DNA of 52,698 nucleotides from Escherichia sp. E1V33 (lineage in GTDB: Bacteria; Pseudomonadota; Gammaproteobacteria; Enterobacterales; Enterobacteriaceae): positions 1 to 52,698 of the forward strand of contig NZ_RHJI01000025.1 in NCBI RefSeq assembly GCF_004211955.1. Direction: 5' to 3'. A program made the position numbers and the translations under genes. Of the stretch, positions 21,112 to 31,344 are shown one piece after another; position 1 is the first letter of the stretch, and each line of letters opens with the position of its first letter. The notes beneath the pieces are model-generated. The model made no database searches, had not been told where the DNA came from, and was given only the letters and a program-made list of their open reading frames with translations.

Positions 21112-22767
21112 ATGGATCGTAGACGATTTATTAAAGGTTCAATGGCTATGGCCGCCGTGTGCGGTACCAGCGGTATTGCTTCTCTTTTTTCTCAGGCTGC
21201 GTTCGCGGCAGATTCTGATATTGCCGATGGGCAAACTCAGCGTTTTGACTTTTCGGTTTTACAGTCGATGGCGCATGATTTAGCGCAAAAACCGTGGGGT
21301 GGCGAGCCGCGTCCGTTACCTAATACTTTGGCGACAATGACCCCGCAGGCTTATAACAGTATTCAATACGACGCCGAACAATCACTGTGGCATAACGTCG
21401 AGAACCGCCAGCTTGATGCCCAGTTCTTCCATATGGGGATGGGATTCCGCCGCCGCGTACGCATGTTCTCGGTTGATCCTGCGACGCATCTGGCGCGTGA
21501 AATTCACTTTCGTCCTGAATTGTTCAAATATAATGATGCGGGCGTAGATACCAAACAACTGGAAGGGCAAAGCGATCTCGGTTTTGCAGGCTTCCGCGTA
21601 TTTAAAGCGCCGGAACTGGCTCGCCGCGATGTGGTATCGTTCCTCGGTGCAAGCTATTTCCGTGCCGTTGATGACACCTATCAATACGGTTTATCGGCCC
21701 GTGGTTTGGCGATTGATACTTATACCGACAGCAAAGAAGAGTTCCCCGACTTTACCGCCTTCTGGTTTGATACCGTAAAACCAGGCTCAACCACCTTTAC
21801 CGTTTATGCCTTACTCGATAGCCCCAGCATTACCGGTGCTTACAAGTTCACCATCCAGTGTGAAAAGAGTCAGGTGATTATGGATGTTGAAAACCATCTG
21901 TATGCGCGTAAAGACATCAAGCAATTAGGTATTGCGCCGATGACCAGCATGTTTAGCTGCGGCACTAACGAACGTCGTATGTGCGACACTATTCATCCGC
22001 AAATCCATGATTCCGATCGTCTCTCCATGTGGCGGGGCAATGGTGAGTGGATCTGCCGTCCGCTAAATAATCCGCAGAAATTGCAGTTCAATGCCTACAC
22101 CGACAATAACCCGAAAGGCTTTGGTTTATTGCAACTGGATCGTGATTTCTCCCATTATCAAGACATCATGGGCTGGTACAACAAACGGCCAAGTTTGTGG
22201 GTAGAGCCTCGTAATAAATGGGGCAAAGGCACTATTGGTCTGATGGAAATCCCAACAACGGGTGAAACGCTGGATAACATTGTCTGCTTCTGGCAGCCAG
22301 AAAAAGCAGTAAAAGCAGGGGACGATTTTGCATTTCAGTATCGTCTGTACTGGAGCGCACATCCCCCCGTTCAATGTCCATTGGCTCGTGTTATGGCGAC
22401 GCGTACCGGCATGGGCGGTTTTCCGGAAGGTTGGGCGCCGGGTGAGCATTATCCAGAAAAATGGGCGCGTCGTTTTGCCGTCGATTTTGTTGGCGGTGAT
22501 CTGAAAGCGGCTGCGCCTAAGGGGATTGAACCTGTTATAACGCTCTCCAGCGGTGAAGCGAAGCAAATCGAAATTCTCTACATTGAACCGATTGATGGTT
22601 ACCGTATTCAATTTGACTGGTATCCGACTTCGGACTCTACTGATCCGGTTGATATGCGGATGTATCTCCGCTGTCAGGGCGATGCCATCAGTGAAACATG
22701 GCTGTATCAGTATTTCCCTCCAGCACCGGATAAGCGCAAATACGTTGACGATCGCGTGATGAATTGA
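21112..22767 (+). CDS. opgD: Periplasmic glucan biosynthesis protein OpgD (MdoD)
   Basis: 551 residues from the ATG at 21112, the K-12 start; an upstream ATG in frame at 21052 would hide the signal. The N-terminus [21 protein letters not shown] has a twin-arginine (Tat) signal RRRFIKG and cleavage near AFA-ADSD. The mature part is a complete OpgG/OpgD family protein, which controls the glucose backbone structure of osmoregulated periplasmic glucans. The second Tat arginine and the family core ([19 protein letters not shown]) are intact. Confidence 0.96.
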   Translation: MDRRRFIKGSMAMAAVCGTSGIASLFSQAAFAADSDIADGQTQRFDFSVLQSMAHDLAQKPWGGEPRPLPNTLATMTPQAYNSIQYDAEQSLWHNVENRQLDAQFFHMGMGFRRRVRMFSVDPATHLAREIHFRPELFKYNDAGVDTKQLEGQSDLGFAGFRVFKAPELARRDVVSFLGASYFRAVDDTYQYGLSARGLAIDTYTDSKEEFPDFTAFWFDTVKPGSTTFTVYALLDSPSITGAYKFTIQCEKSQVIMDVENHLYARKDIKQLGIAPMTSMFSCGTNERRMCDTIHPQIHDSDRLSMWRGNGEWICRPLNNPQKLQFNAYTDNNPKGFGLLQLDRDFSHYQDIMGWYNKRPSLWVEPRNKWGKGTIGLMEIPTTGETLDNIVCFWQPEKAVKAGDDFAFQYRLYWSAHPPVQCPLARVMATRTGMGGFPEGWAPGEHYPEKWARRFAVDFVGGDLKAAAPKGIEPVITLSSGEAKQIEILYIEPIDGYRIQFDWYPTSDSTDPVDMRMYLRCQGDAISETWLYQYFPPAPDKRKYVDDRVMN

Positions 22768-22780
22768 TAGTCATTTTTTC

Positions 22781-22804
22781 GGTACCTTCTCACGGGAAGG
22801 TGCC
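22781..22804 (+). terminator. Hairpin after opgD
   Basis: GGTACCTTC pairs with GAAGGTGCC (one G-T pair) just after the opgD stop, followed by a short TTCT. Plausible but weak as an intrinsic terminator. Confidence 0.45.
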
Positions 22805-22908
22805 TTCTGGTGAAACACGATCCCGCTCGCATTTTTCCCCAAACTATCTGAGTAATCTGATGATGTGTATTTCATGTACACTTTGTCAGCCACTAACAGG
22901 GAGTGCGT

Positions 22909-23133
22909 ATGTTTCCAGAATACCGAGATTTAATATCCCGCCTGAAAAACGAAAATCCTCGCTTTGTGTCCTTGTTCGATAAGCACAACAAACTTGATCA
23001 TGAGATTGCCAGAATAGAGGGATCTGATGGTCGTGGATACAATGCGGAAGTGGTCCGCATGAAAAAGCAAAAGCTCCAGTTGAAAGATGAGATGCTCAAA
23101 ATCCTACAACAGGAGAGCGTCAAAGAGGTGTAA
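22909..23133 (+). CDS. ydcH: DUF465 protein YdcH
   Basis: 74 residues starting MFPEYRDLISRL, with a GGGAG ribosome-binding site. The small, highly charged helical protein is predicted to form a helical hairpin/coiled coil (KHNKLDHEIARIE and MKKQKLQLKDEMLKIL). It matches K-12 YdcH except for single substitutions. Function unknown. An in-frame GTG two codons upstream is less likely as start. A strong terminator follows. Confidence 0.9.
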   Translation: MFPEYRDLISRLKNENPRFVSLFDKHNKLDHEIARIEGSDGRGYNAEVVRMKKQKLQLKDEMLKILQQESVKEV

Positions 23134-23141
23134 ACTTCCTT

Positions 23142-23165
23142 AAGCCGCCTGGCAGGCGGCTTTTT
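23142..23165 (+). terminator. Rho-independent terminator of ydcH
   Basis: AAGCCGCCT / AGGCGGCTT with a 3-base loop and five T residues. Confidence 0.88.
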
Positions 23166-23195
23166 AAATTGCCGTGCAGATTGACCGGAGTTGAC

Positions 23196-23735
23196 ATGAC
23201 CGAGACGATAAAAGTTAGTGACTCAATTGAATTACGTGCCGTTGCAGAAAATCACATCACGCCACTCCATCACTTGATCTGTAAAAATAAAAGCTGGTTG
23301 CAGAATTCGCTCAACTGGCCACAGTCTGTAAATACCGAAGATGACACGCGGAAAACGGTACAGGGTAATATGATGTTGCATCAGCGTGGATATGCCAAAA
23401 TGTTCATGATCTTTAGTGAAGACGAACTTGTTGGCGTCCTGTCTTTTAACCGTATTGAACCGCTGAACAAAACCGCAGAAATCGGTTACTGGCTGGATGA
23501 ATCCCATCAGGGGCAGGGGATTATTTCGCAAGCTTTGCAGGCATTTATTCACCATTACGCAAAACGTGGAGAAATTAGACGCTTCGTCATCAAATGCCGG
23601 GTTGCTAACTTACAAAGCAATCAGGTAGCGCTGCGTAATGGCTTCACGCTTGAAGGATGTCTGAAACAGGCTGAATTTCTCAACGACACTTATGATGATG
23701 TAAATATATACGCGCGCATTATTGATTCACAATAG
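23196..23735 (+). CDS. rimL: Ribosomal protein L7/L12 serine N-acetyltransferase RimL
   Basis: 179 residues from the ATG at 23196 (CGGAG ribosome-binding site); the frame is open 9 codons upstream without conservation. GNAT fold of the RimJ/RimL type with the acetyl-CoA loop in [14 protein letters not shown]. RimL acetylates the N-terminal Ser of L12 to give L7. Its last nine bases overlap the end of ydcK on the other strand. Confidence 0.95.
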   Translation: MTETIKVSDSIELRAVAENHITPLHHLICKNKSWLQNSLNWPQSVNTEDDTRKTVQGNMMLHQRGYAKMFMIFSEDELVGVLSFNRIEPLNKTAEIGYWLDESHQGQGIISQALQAFIHHYAKRGEIRRFVIKCRVANLQSNQVALRNGFTLEGCLKQAEFLNDTYDDVNIYARIIDSQ

Positions 23736-24707
23736 TCCCGCCAGCGGCGTTCTGGTTATGCGTTCTTCACCGTTAATGACTTTTGGACCACGTATATGAA
23801 CAGTGTCGCCATCAAAGGCTTCAACAACGGCGTCGTTGGTTATTTCTACATGGTTTTCAATCATCACCGCACCTGTAATGCGACTGTTCCCCTGTATGGT
23901 GACGTGATTGTCGAGTAAAACCGGGCCACCACGTACGAGTGCATGACCGCCCACCAGAACATGATGTTTTAACACACAATTGCCTTCCACCGAGGCATGT
24001 TCCGCTACCTGTGAACTGTAATGAAGCGTGGGAATGGCATCTTCTTCTGTTCCGGCGATCACGCGTGCATGTCCGTATACTTTTGCGCAGTCACACAGCC
24101 AGACGTTGTTCTCTTCATTACCTTCAATACGGGCAAAATCAAAAACTTCGGCGCGATGTTCAATGAACGCATACTTCACAATGGCATCACCATATATTTG
24201 CGCCTGATGAACAATGCGCGAGGCGCTAACTCTTGCGCGATCATAAATTTGCAACAGAAGATGGTGGTCGGGCGTTAACCCTTGCGCAGCGACAACTATT
24301 GAATTCTGATCAATGCAGACATGACCAGAAATCCTACAATTACCGCATATTAATGAATCATGAATTGTGACGTTGTCACTTATCAGGGCCCCCTGACTTA
24401 TTTTGCTATTATTGATCCAGACGTTATCCGTCGCGCAAACATCTCCCCATAGCTCGCTGCTTCCGGTGATGCGTGTATTACCGGATATCACCGTACCGGC
24501 AAACGCAATGGCATTCTGGTCATAGATCCAACAATTTCCATCCTGGGCCAGTACGGTTTCATTATCAATCCAGCCGCCAGGCGTTCCGGCTATTACGTCA
24601 TTAAAATCAGCGACGGCTATAATCTGCCGCAATAAAACACTCTTTTTATCGCTATCTTCCTGATAACTAAAAGTTCGTTGTTCTTCACTAAGACGATATT
24701 TGCGCAT
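23727..24707 (-). CDS. ydcK: Left-handed beta-helix protein YdcK
   Basis: 326 residues from the ATG at 24707 ([10 protein letters not shown]...), the K-12 length; a further 22 upstream codons are open but not conserved. Most of the protein is short hexapeptide-like repeats (e.g. [42 protein letters not shown]), indicating a left-handed beta-helix of the acyltransferase type, but no catalytic His motif can be assigned. Function unknown. It is the most K-12-divergent conserved gene here, with differences concentrated in the repeats and N-terminal half. Transcribed divergently from tehA. Confidence 0.9.
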   Translation of the reverse strand: MRKYRLSEEQRTFSYQEDSDKKSVLLRQIIAVADFNDVIAGTPGGWIDNETVLAQDGNCWIYDQNAIAFAGTVISGNTRITGSSELWGDVCATDNVWINNSKISQGALISDNVTIHDSLICGNCRISGHVCIDQNSIVVAAQGLTPDHHLLLQIYDRARVSASRIVHQAQIYGDAIVKYAFIEHRAEVFDFARIEGNEENNVWLCDCAKVYGHARVIAGTEEDAIPTLHYSSQVAEHASVEGNCVLKHHVLVGGHALVRGGPVLLDNHVTIQGNSRITGAVMIENHVEITNDAVVEAFDGDTVHIRGPKVINGEERITRTPLAGLL

Positions 24708-24830
24708 AGCGTTTTCCCGCAGGTGACCTACTATAACCGTAGCAAATTCTGTGACTCTGGCTATGTTTGGCAAATTTCCATAAAATGCATTTCAAATATA
24801 CTTTATAAATTAAACAAAATGAGTAAGAAG

Positions 24831-25823
24831 ATGCAGAGCGATAAAGTGCTCAATTTACCGGCAGGTTACTTTGGCATTGTGTTGGGGACGATAGGGATGG
24901 GATTTGCCTGGCGTTATGCCAGCCAGGTTTGGCAGGTCAGTCACTGGTTGGGCGATGGGCTGGTGATCCTGGCTATGATCATTTGGGGATTATTGACTAC
25001 GGCATTTATCACCCGGCTGGTACGCTTTCCTCACAGCGTGCTGGCGGAAGTGCGCCATCCGGTGATGAGTAGTTTTGTTAGTTTGTTTCCAGCAACAACG
25101 ATGCTGGTGGCAATTGGTTTTGTCCCCTGGTTTCGCCCGCTGGCCGTGGGCCTGTTCAGTATTGGTGTGGTGATACAACTGGCTTATGCCGCCTGGCAAA
25201 CAGCCGGTTTATGGCGCGGTTCCCATCCTGAGGAAGCTACGACACCCGGACTTTATTTACCGACTGTTGCCAACAACTTCATCAGTGCAATGGCCTGTGG
25301 AGCATTAGGCTACACCGATGCTGGTCTGGTATTTTTAGGGGCTGGTGTATTCTCCTGGTTAAGTCTTGAGCCGGTGATCCTTCAGCGTCTTCGTAGCTCG
25401 GGAGAATTACCCACGGCACTCCGTACATCGCTGGGTATTCAGCTTGCACCGGCGCTGGTGGCTTGTAGCGCCTGGTTGAGCGTCAACGGTGGCGAGGGCG
25501 ACACGCTGGCGAAAATGCTTTTCGGTTACGGTCTGCTGCAACTTCTTTTTATGTTACGCCTGATGCCGTGGTATCTCTCCCAGCCGTTTAATGCCTCATT
25601 CTGGAGTTTCTCGTTCGGCGTTTCCGCACTGGCAACCACCGGGTTGCATTTAGGAAGCGGTAACGACAATGGCTTTTTCCATACCCTGGCTGTGCCGCTA
25701 TTTATTTTTACCAATTTTATTATCGCATTACTGCTCATCCGTACTTTCGCGCTTCTGATGCAGGGAAAATTGTTAATCAGAACTGAGCGCGCCGTTTTAA
25801 TGAAAGCTGAGGACAAAGAATGA
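24831..25823 (+). CDS. tehA: Tellurite resistance/dicarboxylate-family channel TehA
   Basis: 330 residues from the ATG at 24831 ([15 protein letters not shown]), the K-12 start. Ten hydrophobic segments of the TehA/SLAC1 anion-channel fold. Overexpressed with TehB it gives tellurite resistance; the natural substrate is unclear. The ribosome-binding site for this start is poor (AAGAAG), and an ATG 12 bases upstream (MSKKMQSD) could serve instead. The stop overlaps the tehB start by ATGA, so translation is coupled. Confidence 0.94.
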   Translation: MQSDKVLNLPAGYFGIVLGTIGMGFAWRYASQVWQVSHWLGDGLVILAMIIWGLLTTAFITRLVRFPHSVLAEVRHPVMSSFVSLFPATTMLVAIGFVPWFRPLAVGLFSIGVVIQLAYAAWQTAGLWRGSHPEEATTPGLYLPTVANNFISAMACGALGYTDAGLVFLGAGVFSWLSLEPVILQRLRSSGELPTALRTSLGIQLAPALVACSAWLSVNGGEGDTLAKMLFGYGLLQLLFMLRLMPWYLSQPFNASFWSFSFGVSALATTGLHLGSGNDNGFFHTLAVPLFIFTNFIIALLLIRTFALLMQGKLLIRTERAVLMKAEDKE

Positions 25824-26413
25824 TCATTCGTGATGAAAACTACTTCACTGATAAATATGAATTAACCCGCACACACTCTGAAGTTCTGGAAGCGGTGAAA
25901 GTGGTTAAGCCGGGTAAAACGCTGGATCTGGGCTGTGGTAATGGCCGTAACAGCCTTTACCTGGCTGCCAATGGTTATGATGTCGACGCATGGGATAAAA
26001 ATGCCATGAGCATTGCTAACCTCGAACGCATCAAATCCATTGAAAAACTTGAAAATTTGCACACCCAGATTGTTGATCTAAATAGCCTGACGTTTGATGG
26101 ACAATACGATTTTATTCTTTCTACCGTGGTGCTGATGTTCCTGGAGGCGAAAACCATTCCTGGACTGATTGCCAATATGCAGCGTTGCACCAAACCTGGT
26201 GGTTATAATCTGATTGTGGCAGCAATGGACACAGCTGATTTTCCATGTACCGTCGGATTCCCCTTTGCCTTTAAAGAAGGGGAGTTACGTCAATACTACG
26301 AAGGCTGGGAGATGCTGAAATACAATGAAGATGTGGGTGAACTCCACCGCACCGACGCCAATGGCAATCGCATTAAACTACGTTTCGCCACGATGCTGGC
26401 ACGTAAGAAATAA
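25820..26413 (+). CDS. tehB: Tellurite methyltransferase TehB
   Basis: 197 residues, K-12 length. Class I SAM-dependent methyltransferase with motif [16 protein letters not shown] near residue 36, the acidic post-II region and the [11 protein letters not shown] segment. It methylates or otherwise detoxifies tellurite and selenium compounds in the cytosol. It is translated by ATGA overlap with tehA. Nothing gene-like follows for about 300 bp. Confidence 0.95.
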   Translation: MIIRDENYFTDKYELTRTHSEVLEAVKVVKPGKTLDLGCGNGRNSLYLAANGYDVDAWDKNAMSIANLERIKSIEKLENLHTQIVDLNSLTFDGQYDFILSTVVLMFLEAKTIPGLIANMQRCTKPGGYNLIVAAMDTADFPCTVGFPFAFKEGELRQYYEGWEMLKYNEDVGELHRTDANGNRIKLRFATMLARKK

Positions 26414-26499
26414 GCTAACAGGGCAAGGCGCATGAAAATGCCCACGTTGAGATGTGTAACTGCTGTTTTTTTCGGTAAGCATATTTTTTATCGATGTGA

Positions 26500-26515
26500 T
26501 GTGAAATAAATCACA
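26500..26515 (+). promoter_or_regulatory. CRP box upstream of ydcL
   Basis: TGTGA-AATAAA-TCACA is a perfect match to the CRP core TGTGA-N6-TCACA. It lies 200 bp before the ydcL start and about 90 bp after tehB. Confidence 0.7.
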
Positions 26516-26576
26516 GTGGTTGAAGTTTTTTATTGGCTTAACTGCCTGAAATTTAACAACTGACGATTGACTCTGC

Positions 26577-26614
26577 CCCCTTTTCGGCATTGACTTATAT
26601 TGTCAGAAAAGGGG
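26577..26614. repeat. Nested inverted repeat upstream of ydcL
   Basis: CCCCTTTTC (26577-26585) pairs with GAAAAGGGG (26606-26614), and inside it TGAC (26591-26594) pairs with GTCA (26602-26605). The structure sits between the CRP box and a TATAAT -10 near 26692. It may be an operator or an RNA fold; no known element was recognised. Confidence 0.6.
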
Positions 26615-26714
26615 CTGGAAAACTTATTTTCACCAACACTTTTTTTGCCACAACACGAAGCGGTACTTTTTGCTATAACTTAAAAAGTAATATAATCATC
26701 TCAGGAAACTATTC

Positions 26715-27383
26715 ATGCGTACCACATCAATTGCGAAAGTTGCGGCTTTATGCGGCTTGTTGGCTCTGTCAGGTTGTGCCTCTAAAATCACCCAGCCAGA
26801 CAAATATTCTGGCTTTTTAAACAATTACTCCAACCTACAAGAAACAACTTCAGCAACGGGCAAACCGGTATTACGCTGGGTTGATCCAAATTTTGATCAA
26901 AGTAAATATGACAGCATCGTCTGGAACCCAATCACCTATTATCCGGTGCCTAAACCTTCTACCCAGGTAGGGCAGAAAGTTCTGGATAGAATTTTGAGCT
27001 ATACCAACACTGAAATGAAAGAAGCCATTTCACAGCGTAAACCACTGGTTACTACCGCTGGGCCTCGTAGTCTGATTTTCCGTGGTGCTATTACTGGTGT
27101 AGATACCAGCAAAGAAGGGTTACAGTTCTATGAAGTTGTTCCTGTCGCATTAGTGGTAGCGGGGACGCAAATGGCGACGGGTCACCGTACCATGGATACC
27201 CGCCTGTACTTTGAAGGTGAGCTGATTGATGCGGCTACCAACAAACCGGTTATCAAAGTGGTTCGTCAGGGCGAAGGTAAGGACCTGAACAACGAAAGCA
27301 CACCAATGGCTTTCGAAAATATTAAGCAAGTTATCGATGACATGGCGACCGACGCGACCATGTTTGACGTTAACAAAAAGTAA
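26715..27383 (+). CDS. ydcL: DUF3313 lipoprotein YdcL
   Basis: 222 residues beginning MRTTSIAKVAALCGLLALSGCASK. Lipobox LSGC with lipidated Cys21; Ala at +2 predicts outer-membrane sorting. The mature part is the DUF3313 domain. Matches K-12 YdcL in length and sequence. Function unknown. The AGGAAAC ribosome-binding site and a TATAAT -10 are clear, and the long leader carries a CRP box and an inverted repeat. Confidence 0.93.
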   Translation: MRTTSIAKVAALCGLLALSGCASKITQPDKYSGFLNNYSNLQETTSATGKPVLRWVDPNFDQSKYDSIVWNPITYYPVPKPSTQVGQKVLDRILSYTNTEMKEAISQRKPLVTTAGPRSLIFRGAITGVDTSKEGLQFYEVVPVALVVAGTQMATGHRTMDTRLYFEGELIDAATNKPVIKVVRQGEGKDLNNESTPMAFENIKQVIDDMATDATMFDVNKK

Positions 27384-27391
27384 TGCCAGTC

Positions 27392-27415
27392 GCGCCATCG
27401 TAAGATGGCGCTTCT
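27392..27415 (+). terminator. Hairpin between convergent ydcL and ydcO
   Basis: GCGCCATC-GTAA-GATGGCGC in the 34-bp gap between stop codons, followed by a weak T stretch. Confidence 0.55.
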
Positions 27416-27417
27416 GA

Positions 27418-28590
27418 TTATCGGCTTCTGTCAGCGAGCAAATTCAATACTACATAACAGACACCACCGGCAATTAATCCCCAGAACGCCGAACCAATAC
27501 CTACCAGCGTCAGCCCACTTGCCGTTACCAGAAAGGCCACCACAGCAGCATCGCGCTCACGCTCATTATGCAAAGCCTGATACAAACTGCCTCCGATGGT
27601 ACTTAACAGTGCCAGACCAGCCAGCATTTGGATCCAACTTACAGGCAGGGCAGCCATCATCCCGGTAATGGCACTGCCAAACAGACCTGCCAGTAAATAA
27701 AAGACGCCAGCCGCAGCGGCAGCCAGCCAACGCTGATCTTTGTCCGGGTGTGCCTCCGGGCTCTGGCAAATAGCCGCAGTGATAGCTGCAATACCTACGG
27801 AATAGACGCCGAAAGGAGAAAACAGAAGCGCCAGTAATCCAGTAAAGACAATCAGCGGAGAAACCGGAGCCGAATAACCGGCGGCTTTCATCGCCGCGAT
27901 CCCTGGCGCGTTTTGCGATGCCATCGTCACCAGAAACAGGGGTAAGGCAACGCTAAGACTATGAGCAAATGAAAACTCAGGGGCGAGATAAGCGGGGAGA
28001 ACTGGTTTGAAAACGATATCATTAGTGACAACGTCACATTGCGCGATAACGACCGCGATCCCAACAATCATCGCCGCAATTACCGCATAACGCGGCGCAA
28101 AAGCTTTTGTTGCCAGCCACGCCAGCAACATACTACCGCATAACGTAAACTGACCATCCAGGCTGGCAAATGCCTGTAAACCAAAGCGTAACAAAATTCC
28201 GGCCAGCATTGCCGCTGCCAGCGAGTGCGGAATAATACGCATCAGACGGGCGAATAATCCCGTCACGCCACAGAGAACAATTAGCGCATTCGTGACAATA
28301 AACACGCCGATGGCTTGGTTTAGCGTGAGCCCCTGTAACCCGGTGACCAGCAACGCAGCTCCGGGCGTTGACCATGCGGTAAGAACAGGCACGCGATACC
28401 ATAATGTCAGGGCAAGAGTGCTGACGCCCATCGCCAGTCCCAGCGCCGTCATCCAGCCGGAAATTTGCTCTGTGGTGGCTCCAGCGACGATCGCCGCTTG
28501 CCAGATTATTGCCGCAGAGCTGGCATAGCCAATCAGTACCGCCAGAAACCCAGCAAGCAGCGTGGGAGGCGGAATGGAAAACAGACGCAT
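27418..28590 (-). CDS. ydcO: Benzoate/H+ symporter-family transporter YdcO (BenE family)
   Basis: 390 residues from the ATG at 28590, with a good ribosome-binding site (GAGGTAACT); the frame stays open 40 codons upstream through the regulatory gap but those codons overlap the divergent promoter region. Twelve or so membrane segments of the BenE family (e.g. WYRVPVLTAWSTPGAALL and MASQNAPGIAAMKAAGY). The substrate in Escherichia is not established. Divergent from sutR, whose product controls it in K-12. Confidence 0.9.
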   Translation of the reverse strand: MRLFSIPPPTLLAGFLAVLIGYASSAAIIWQAAIVAGATTEQISGWMTALGLAMGVSTLALTLWYRVPVLTAWSTPGAALLVTGLQGLTLNQAIGVFIVTNALIVLCGVTGLFARLMRIIPHSLAAAMLAGILLRFGLQAFASLDGQFTLCGSMLLAWLATKAFAPRYAVIAAMIVGIAVVIAQCDVVTNDIVFKPVLPAYLAPEFSFAHSLSVALPLFLVTMASQNAPGIAAMKAAGYSAPVSPLIVFTGLLALLFSPFGVYSVGIAAITAAICQSPEAHPDKDQRWLAAAAAGVFYLLAGLFGSAITGMMAALPVSWIQMLAGLALLSTIGGSLYQALHNERERDAAVVAFLVTASGLTLVGIGSAFWGLIAGGVCYVVLNLLADRSR

Positions 28591-28599
28591 AGTTACCTC

Positions 28600-28647
28600 G
28601 TGCGTTATAGCGTACAGGCACCGTAGCATTTGTCCGTTATAACGCAC
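28600..28647. promoter_or_regulatory. Two palindromic operator candidates between ydcO and sutR
   Basis: CGTTATAACG (28635-28644) is a perfect palindrome and CGTTATAGCG (28603-28612) matches it in nine of ten bases; the copies are 32 bp apart, about three helical turns. Taken together GTGCGTTATA and TATAACGCAC also form a larger inverted repeat. The 91-bp divergent gap is otherwise featureless, so these are the natural binding sites for SutR. Confidence 0.6.
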
Positions 28648-28681
28648 AAGTGATAAACTCCCGTTTTGCAGGAGGAGTCGC

Positions 28682-29218
28682 ATGGAAAATCTCGCTCGCT
28701 TTTTATCCACTACGCTTAAACATCTTCGTCAGCAGCGAGGCTGGAGTCTTTCGCGACTGGCAGAAGCTACGGGCGTTTCAAAGGCGATGTTAGGGCAGAT
28801 TGAACGCAATGAATCCAGCCCGACGGTCGCAACATTATGGAAAATAGCTACCGGAATGAACGTACCGTTTTCGACGTTTATTTCGCCGCCGCAGACTGCG
28901 ACGCCATCCGTTTATGACCCACAACAGCAGGCAATGGTGATCACATCTCTATTTCCTTATGATCCGCAACTCTGCTTTGAACACTTCTCAATCATGATGG
29001 CTCCCGGCGCAATAAGCGAATCGACGCCGCACGAAAAGGGGGTTATCGAGCATGTTGTCGTCATTGATGGCCAGCTTGACCTGTGTGTTGATGGTGAGTG
29101 GCGAAGCCTTAAAAGTGGAGAAGGTGAACGCTTTGCCGCAGATGTCGCCCATGCCTATTGCAACCGTGGCGAGCAAAGCGTGCATTTTCATTCCATTATC
29201 CATTACCCACGTAGTTGA
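28682..29218 (+). CDS. sutR: HTH-cupin regulator SutR (YdcN)
   Basis: 178 residues. XRE-type helix-turn-helix near residues 10-65 (RQQRGWSLSRLAEATGVSKAMLGQIERNESSPTVATLWKIA), then a C-terminal cupin domain (about 105-175) with EHVVVIDGQLDLCVDGEW and the HFHSIIHY strand. In K-12 it is described as a regulator of sulfur-utilisation genes and of the divergent ydcO. AGGAGG ribosome-binding site. rlhA follows after 72 bp with its own likely promoter. Confidence 0.93.
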   Translation: MENLARFLSTTLKHLRQQRGWSLSRLAEATGVSKAMLGQIERNESSPTVATLWKIATGMNVPFSTFISPPQTATPSVYDPQQQAMVITSLFPYDPQLCFEHFSIMMAPGAISESTPHEKGVIEHVVVIDGQLDLCVDGEWRSLKSGEGERFAADVAHAYCNRGEQSVHFHSIIHYPRS

Positions 29219-29290
29219 ACAGGAAAACTATTTCGCAACGTCGCGCTTGTGGCTAAAATAACCGCCTTTTTTCAGCTACTGGATAAGAAA

Positions 29291-31252
29291 GTGACCGTAT
29301 CTTCTCATCGCCTTGAACTGTTAAGTCCGGCACGCGATGCCGCCATTGCCCGCGAAGCTATTTTGCACGGCGCCGATGCCGTTTATATCGGCGGCCCTGG
29401 TTTTGGTGCCCGTCATAACGCCAGTAATAGTCTGAAAGATATCGCTGAACTGGTGCCATTTGCCCATCGTTATGGCGCAAAAATTTTCGTCACGCTTAAT
29501 ACCATTTTGCATGACGACGAACTGGAACCGGCGCAACGGCTGATTACCGAGCTTTACCAGACAGGCGTAGATGCGCTGATTGTTCAGGACATGGGGATAC
29601 TGGAACTTGATATTCCGCCGATTGAACTGCACGCAAGTACGCAGTGTGATATTCGTACTGTAGAGAAAGCGAAGTTCCTCTCTGACGTTGGCTTTACCCA
29701 GATTGTGCTGGCGCGTGAGCTTAACCTGGAGCAGATCCGCGCGATTCATCAGGCCACGGACGCGACTATTGAGTTCTTTATTCATGGCGCATTGTGCGTG
29801 GCATATTCTGGTCAGTGCTACATCTCTCATGCACAAACGGGGCGTAGCGCCAACCGTGGTGATTGCTCCCAGGCGTGCCGTTTGCCATACACGTTGAAAG
29901 ACGATCAGGGGCGGGTGGTTTCCTATGAAAAACATCTGCTGTCGATGAAAGATAACGATCAGACTGCCAACCTTGGCGCGTTGATCGATGCGGGCGTGCG
30001 CTCTTTCAAGATTGAAGGGCGTTACAAAGATATGAGTTACGTGAAGAATATCACCGCCCATTATCGCCAGATGCTGGACGCTATTATTGAAGAACGCGGC
30101 GATCTGGCTCGTGCTTCATCAGGTCGTACTGAACATTTCTTTGTGCCTTCGACAGAAAAAACCTTCCATCGTGGTAGCACCGACTACTTTGTTAACGCGC
30201 GTAAAGGCGACATTGGCGCGTTCGATTCACCGAAATTCATCGGCCTGCCGGTGGGTGAAGTATTGAAAGTGGCGAAAGATCATCTCGATGTTAAGGTCAC
30301 GGAGCCGCTAGCAAATGGTGATGGCCTGAACGTAATGATTAAACGCGAAGTGGTTGGCTTTCGCGCCAATACGGTAGAGAAAACAGGGGAAAATCAGTAC
30401 CGCGTCTGGCCAAATGAAATGCCAGCAGATTTGCATAAAATTCGCCCACATCATCCGCTTAACCGTAACCTTGACCATAACTGGCAGCAGGCACTGACGA
30501 AAACCTCCAGTGAGCGTCGGATCGCGGTAGACATTGAACTGGGTGGCTGGCAGGAACAACTTATTCTGACGTTAACCAGCGAAGAGGGCGTTAGCATCAC
30601 TCATACCCTGGACGGGCAGTTCGACGAAGCGAATAACGCCGAAAAAGCGCTGAATAACCTGAAAGATGGCCTGGCAAAACTGGGGCAAACCATCTATTAC
30701 GCTCGCGATGTGCAAATTAATCTGCCGGGAGCGCTGTTTGTGCCAAACAGTTTGTTAAATCAGTTCCGCCGTGAAGCCGTCGAAATGCTGGATGCTGCGC
30801 GTCTTGCCAGTTACCAGCGCGGCAGTCGTAAACCGGTTGCTGAACCTGCGCCGATTTATCCGCAAACGCATTTGAGCTTCCTTGCGAACGTCTACAACCA
30901 TAAAGCACGTGAGTTCTATCATCGCTATGGCGTACAACTGATTGATGCGGCGTATGAAGCGCATGAGGAGAAGGGCGAAGTTCCGGTAATGATCACCAAG
31001 CACTGCCTGCGCTTTGCCTTCAATCTGTGTCCGAAACAGGCGAAAGGCAATATTAAAAGCTGGAAGGCAACGCCGATGCAATTGGTTAACGGCGATGAAG
31101 TGCTAACGCTGAAATTTGATTGCCGCCCGTGTGAGATGCACGTCATCGGTAAAATCAAAAATCACATTCTGAAAATGCCGTTACCGGGAAGCGTTGTCGC
31201 ATCCGTAAGTCCGGATGATTTGCTGAAAACATTGCCGAAGCGGAAAGGATAA
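29291..31252 (+). CDS. rlhA: 23S rRNA 5-hydroxycytidine C2501 synthase RlhA (YdcP, peptidase U32 family)
   Basis: 653 residues from GTG 29291, the K-12 start; an open GTG frame from 29249 overlaps a TAAAAT promoter-like motif and is not supported. Peptidase U32 family fold: LELLSPARDAAIAREAILHGADAVYIGG at the N-terminus, then conserved cysteines in GQCYISHAQTGRSANRGDCSQACRLPY. RlhA installs 5-hydroxycytidine at C2501 near the peptidyl-transferase centre, needing iron-sulfur and prephenate-linked chemistry. The C-terminal extension with FNLCPKQ and FDCRPCEMHV is complete. Confidence 0.95.
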   Translation: MTVSSHRLELLSPARDAAIAREAILHGADAVYIGGPGFGARHNASNSLKDIAELVPFAHRYGAKIFVTLNTILHDDELEPAQRLITELYQTGVDALIVQDMGILELDIPPIELHASTQCDIRTVEKAKFLSDVGFTQIVLARELNLEQIRAIHQATDATIEFFIHGALCVAYSGQCYISHAQTGRSANRGDCSQACRLPYTLKDDQGRVVSYEKHLLSMKDNDQTANLGALIDAGVRSFKIEGRYKDMSYVKNITAHYRQMLDAIIEERGDLARASSGRTEHFFVPSTEKTFHRGSTDYFVNARKGDIGAFDSPKFIGLPVGEVLKVAKDHLDVKVTEPLANGDGLNVMIKREVVGFRANTVEKTGENQYRVWPNEMPADLHKIRPHHPLNRNLDHNWQQALTKTSSERRIAVDIELGGWQEQLILTLTSEEGVSITHTLDGQFDEANNAEKALNNLKDGLAKLGQTIYYARDVQINLPGALFVPNSLLNQFRREAVEMLDAARLASYQRGSRKPVAEPAPIYPQTHLSFLANVYNHKAREFYHRYGVQLIDAAYEAHEEKGEVPVMITKHCLRFAFNLCPKQAKGNIKSWKATPMQLVNGDEVLTLKFDCRPCEMHVIGKIKNHILKMPLPGSVVASVSPDDLLKTLPKRKG

Positions 31253-31304
31253 AACGCAAGTTTTCAGAGTTATTCACAACGCATTGAATCTGCATGTTCT
31301 TGTC

Positions 31305-31335
31305 GGCCGGGTATGGCGTCACGCCACATCCGGCA
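31305..31335. repeat. REP element between rlhA and yncJ
   Basis: GCCGGGTATGGCGTCACGCC followed by ACATCCGGC gives the imperfect palindrome of an enterobacterial REP unit, between convergent genes. Confidence 0.8.
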
Positions 31336-31344
31336 ACAAATGAC

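Noticed and set aside
27418-28710. 430-residue version of YdcO
   Set aside because: The extra 40 codons cover the palindromes and overlap sutR; the ATG at 28590 has the better ribosome-binding site.
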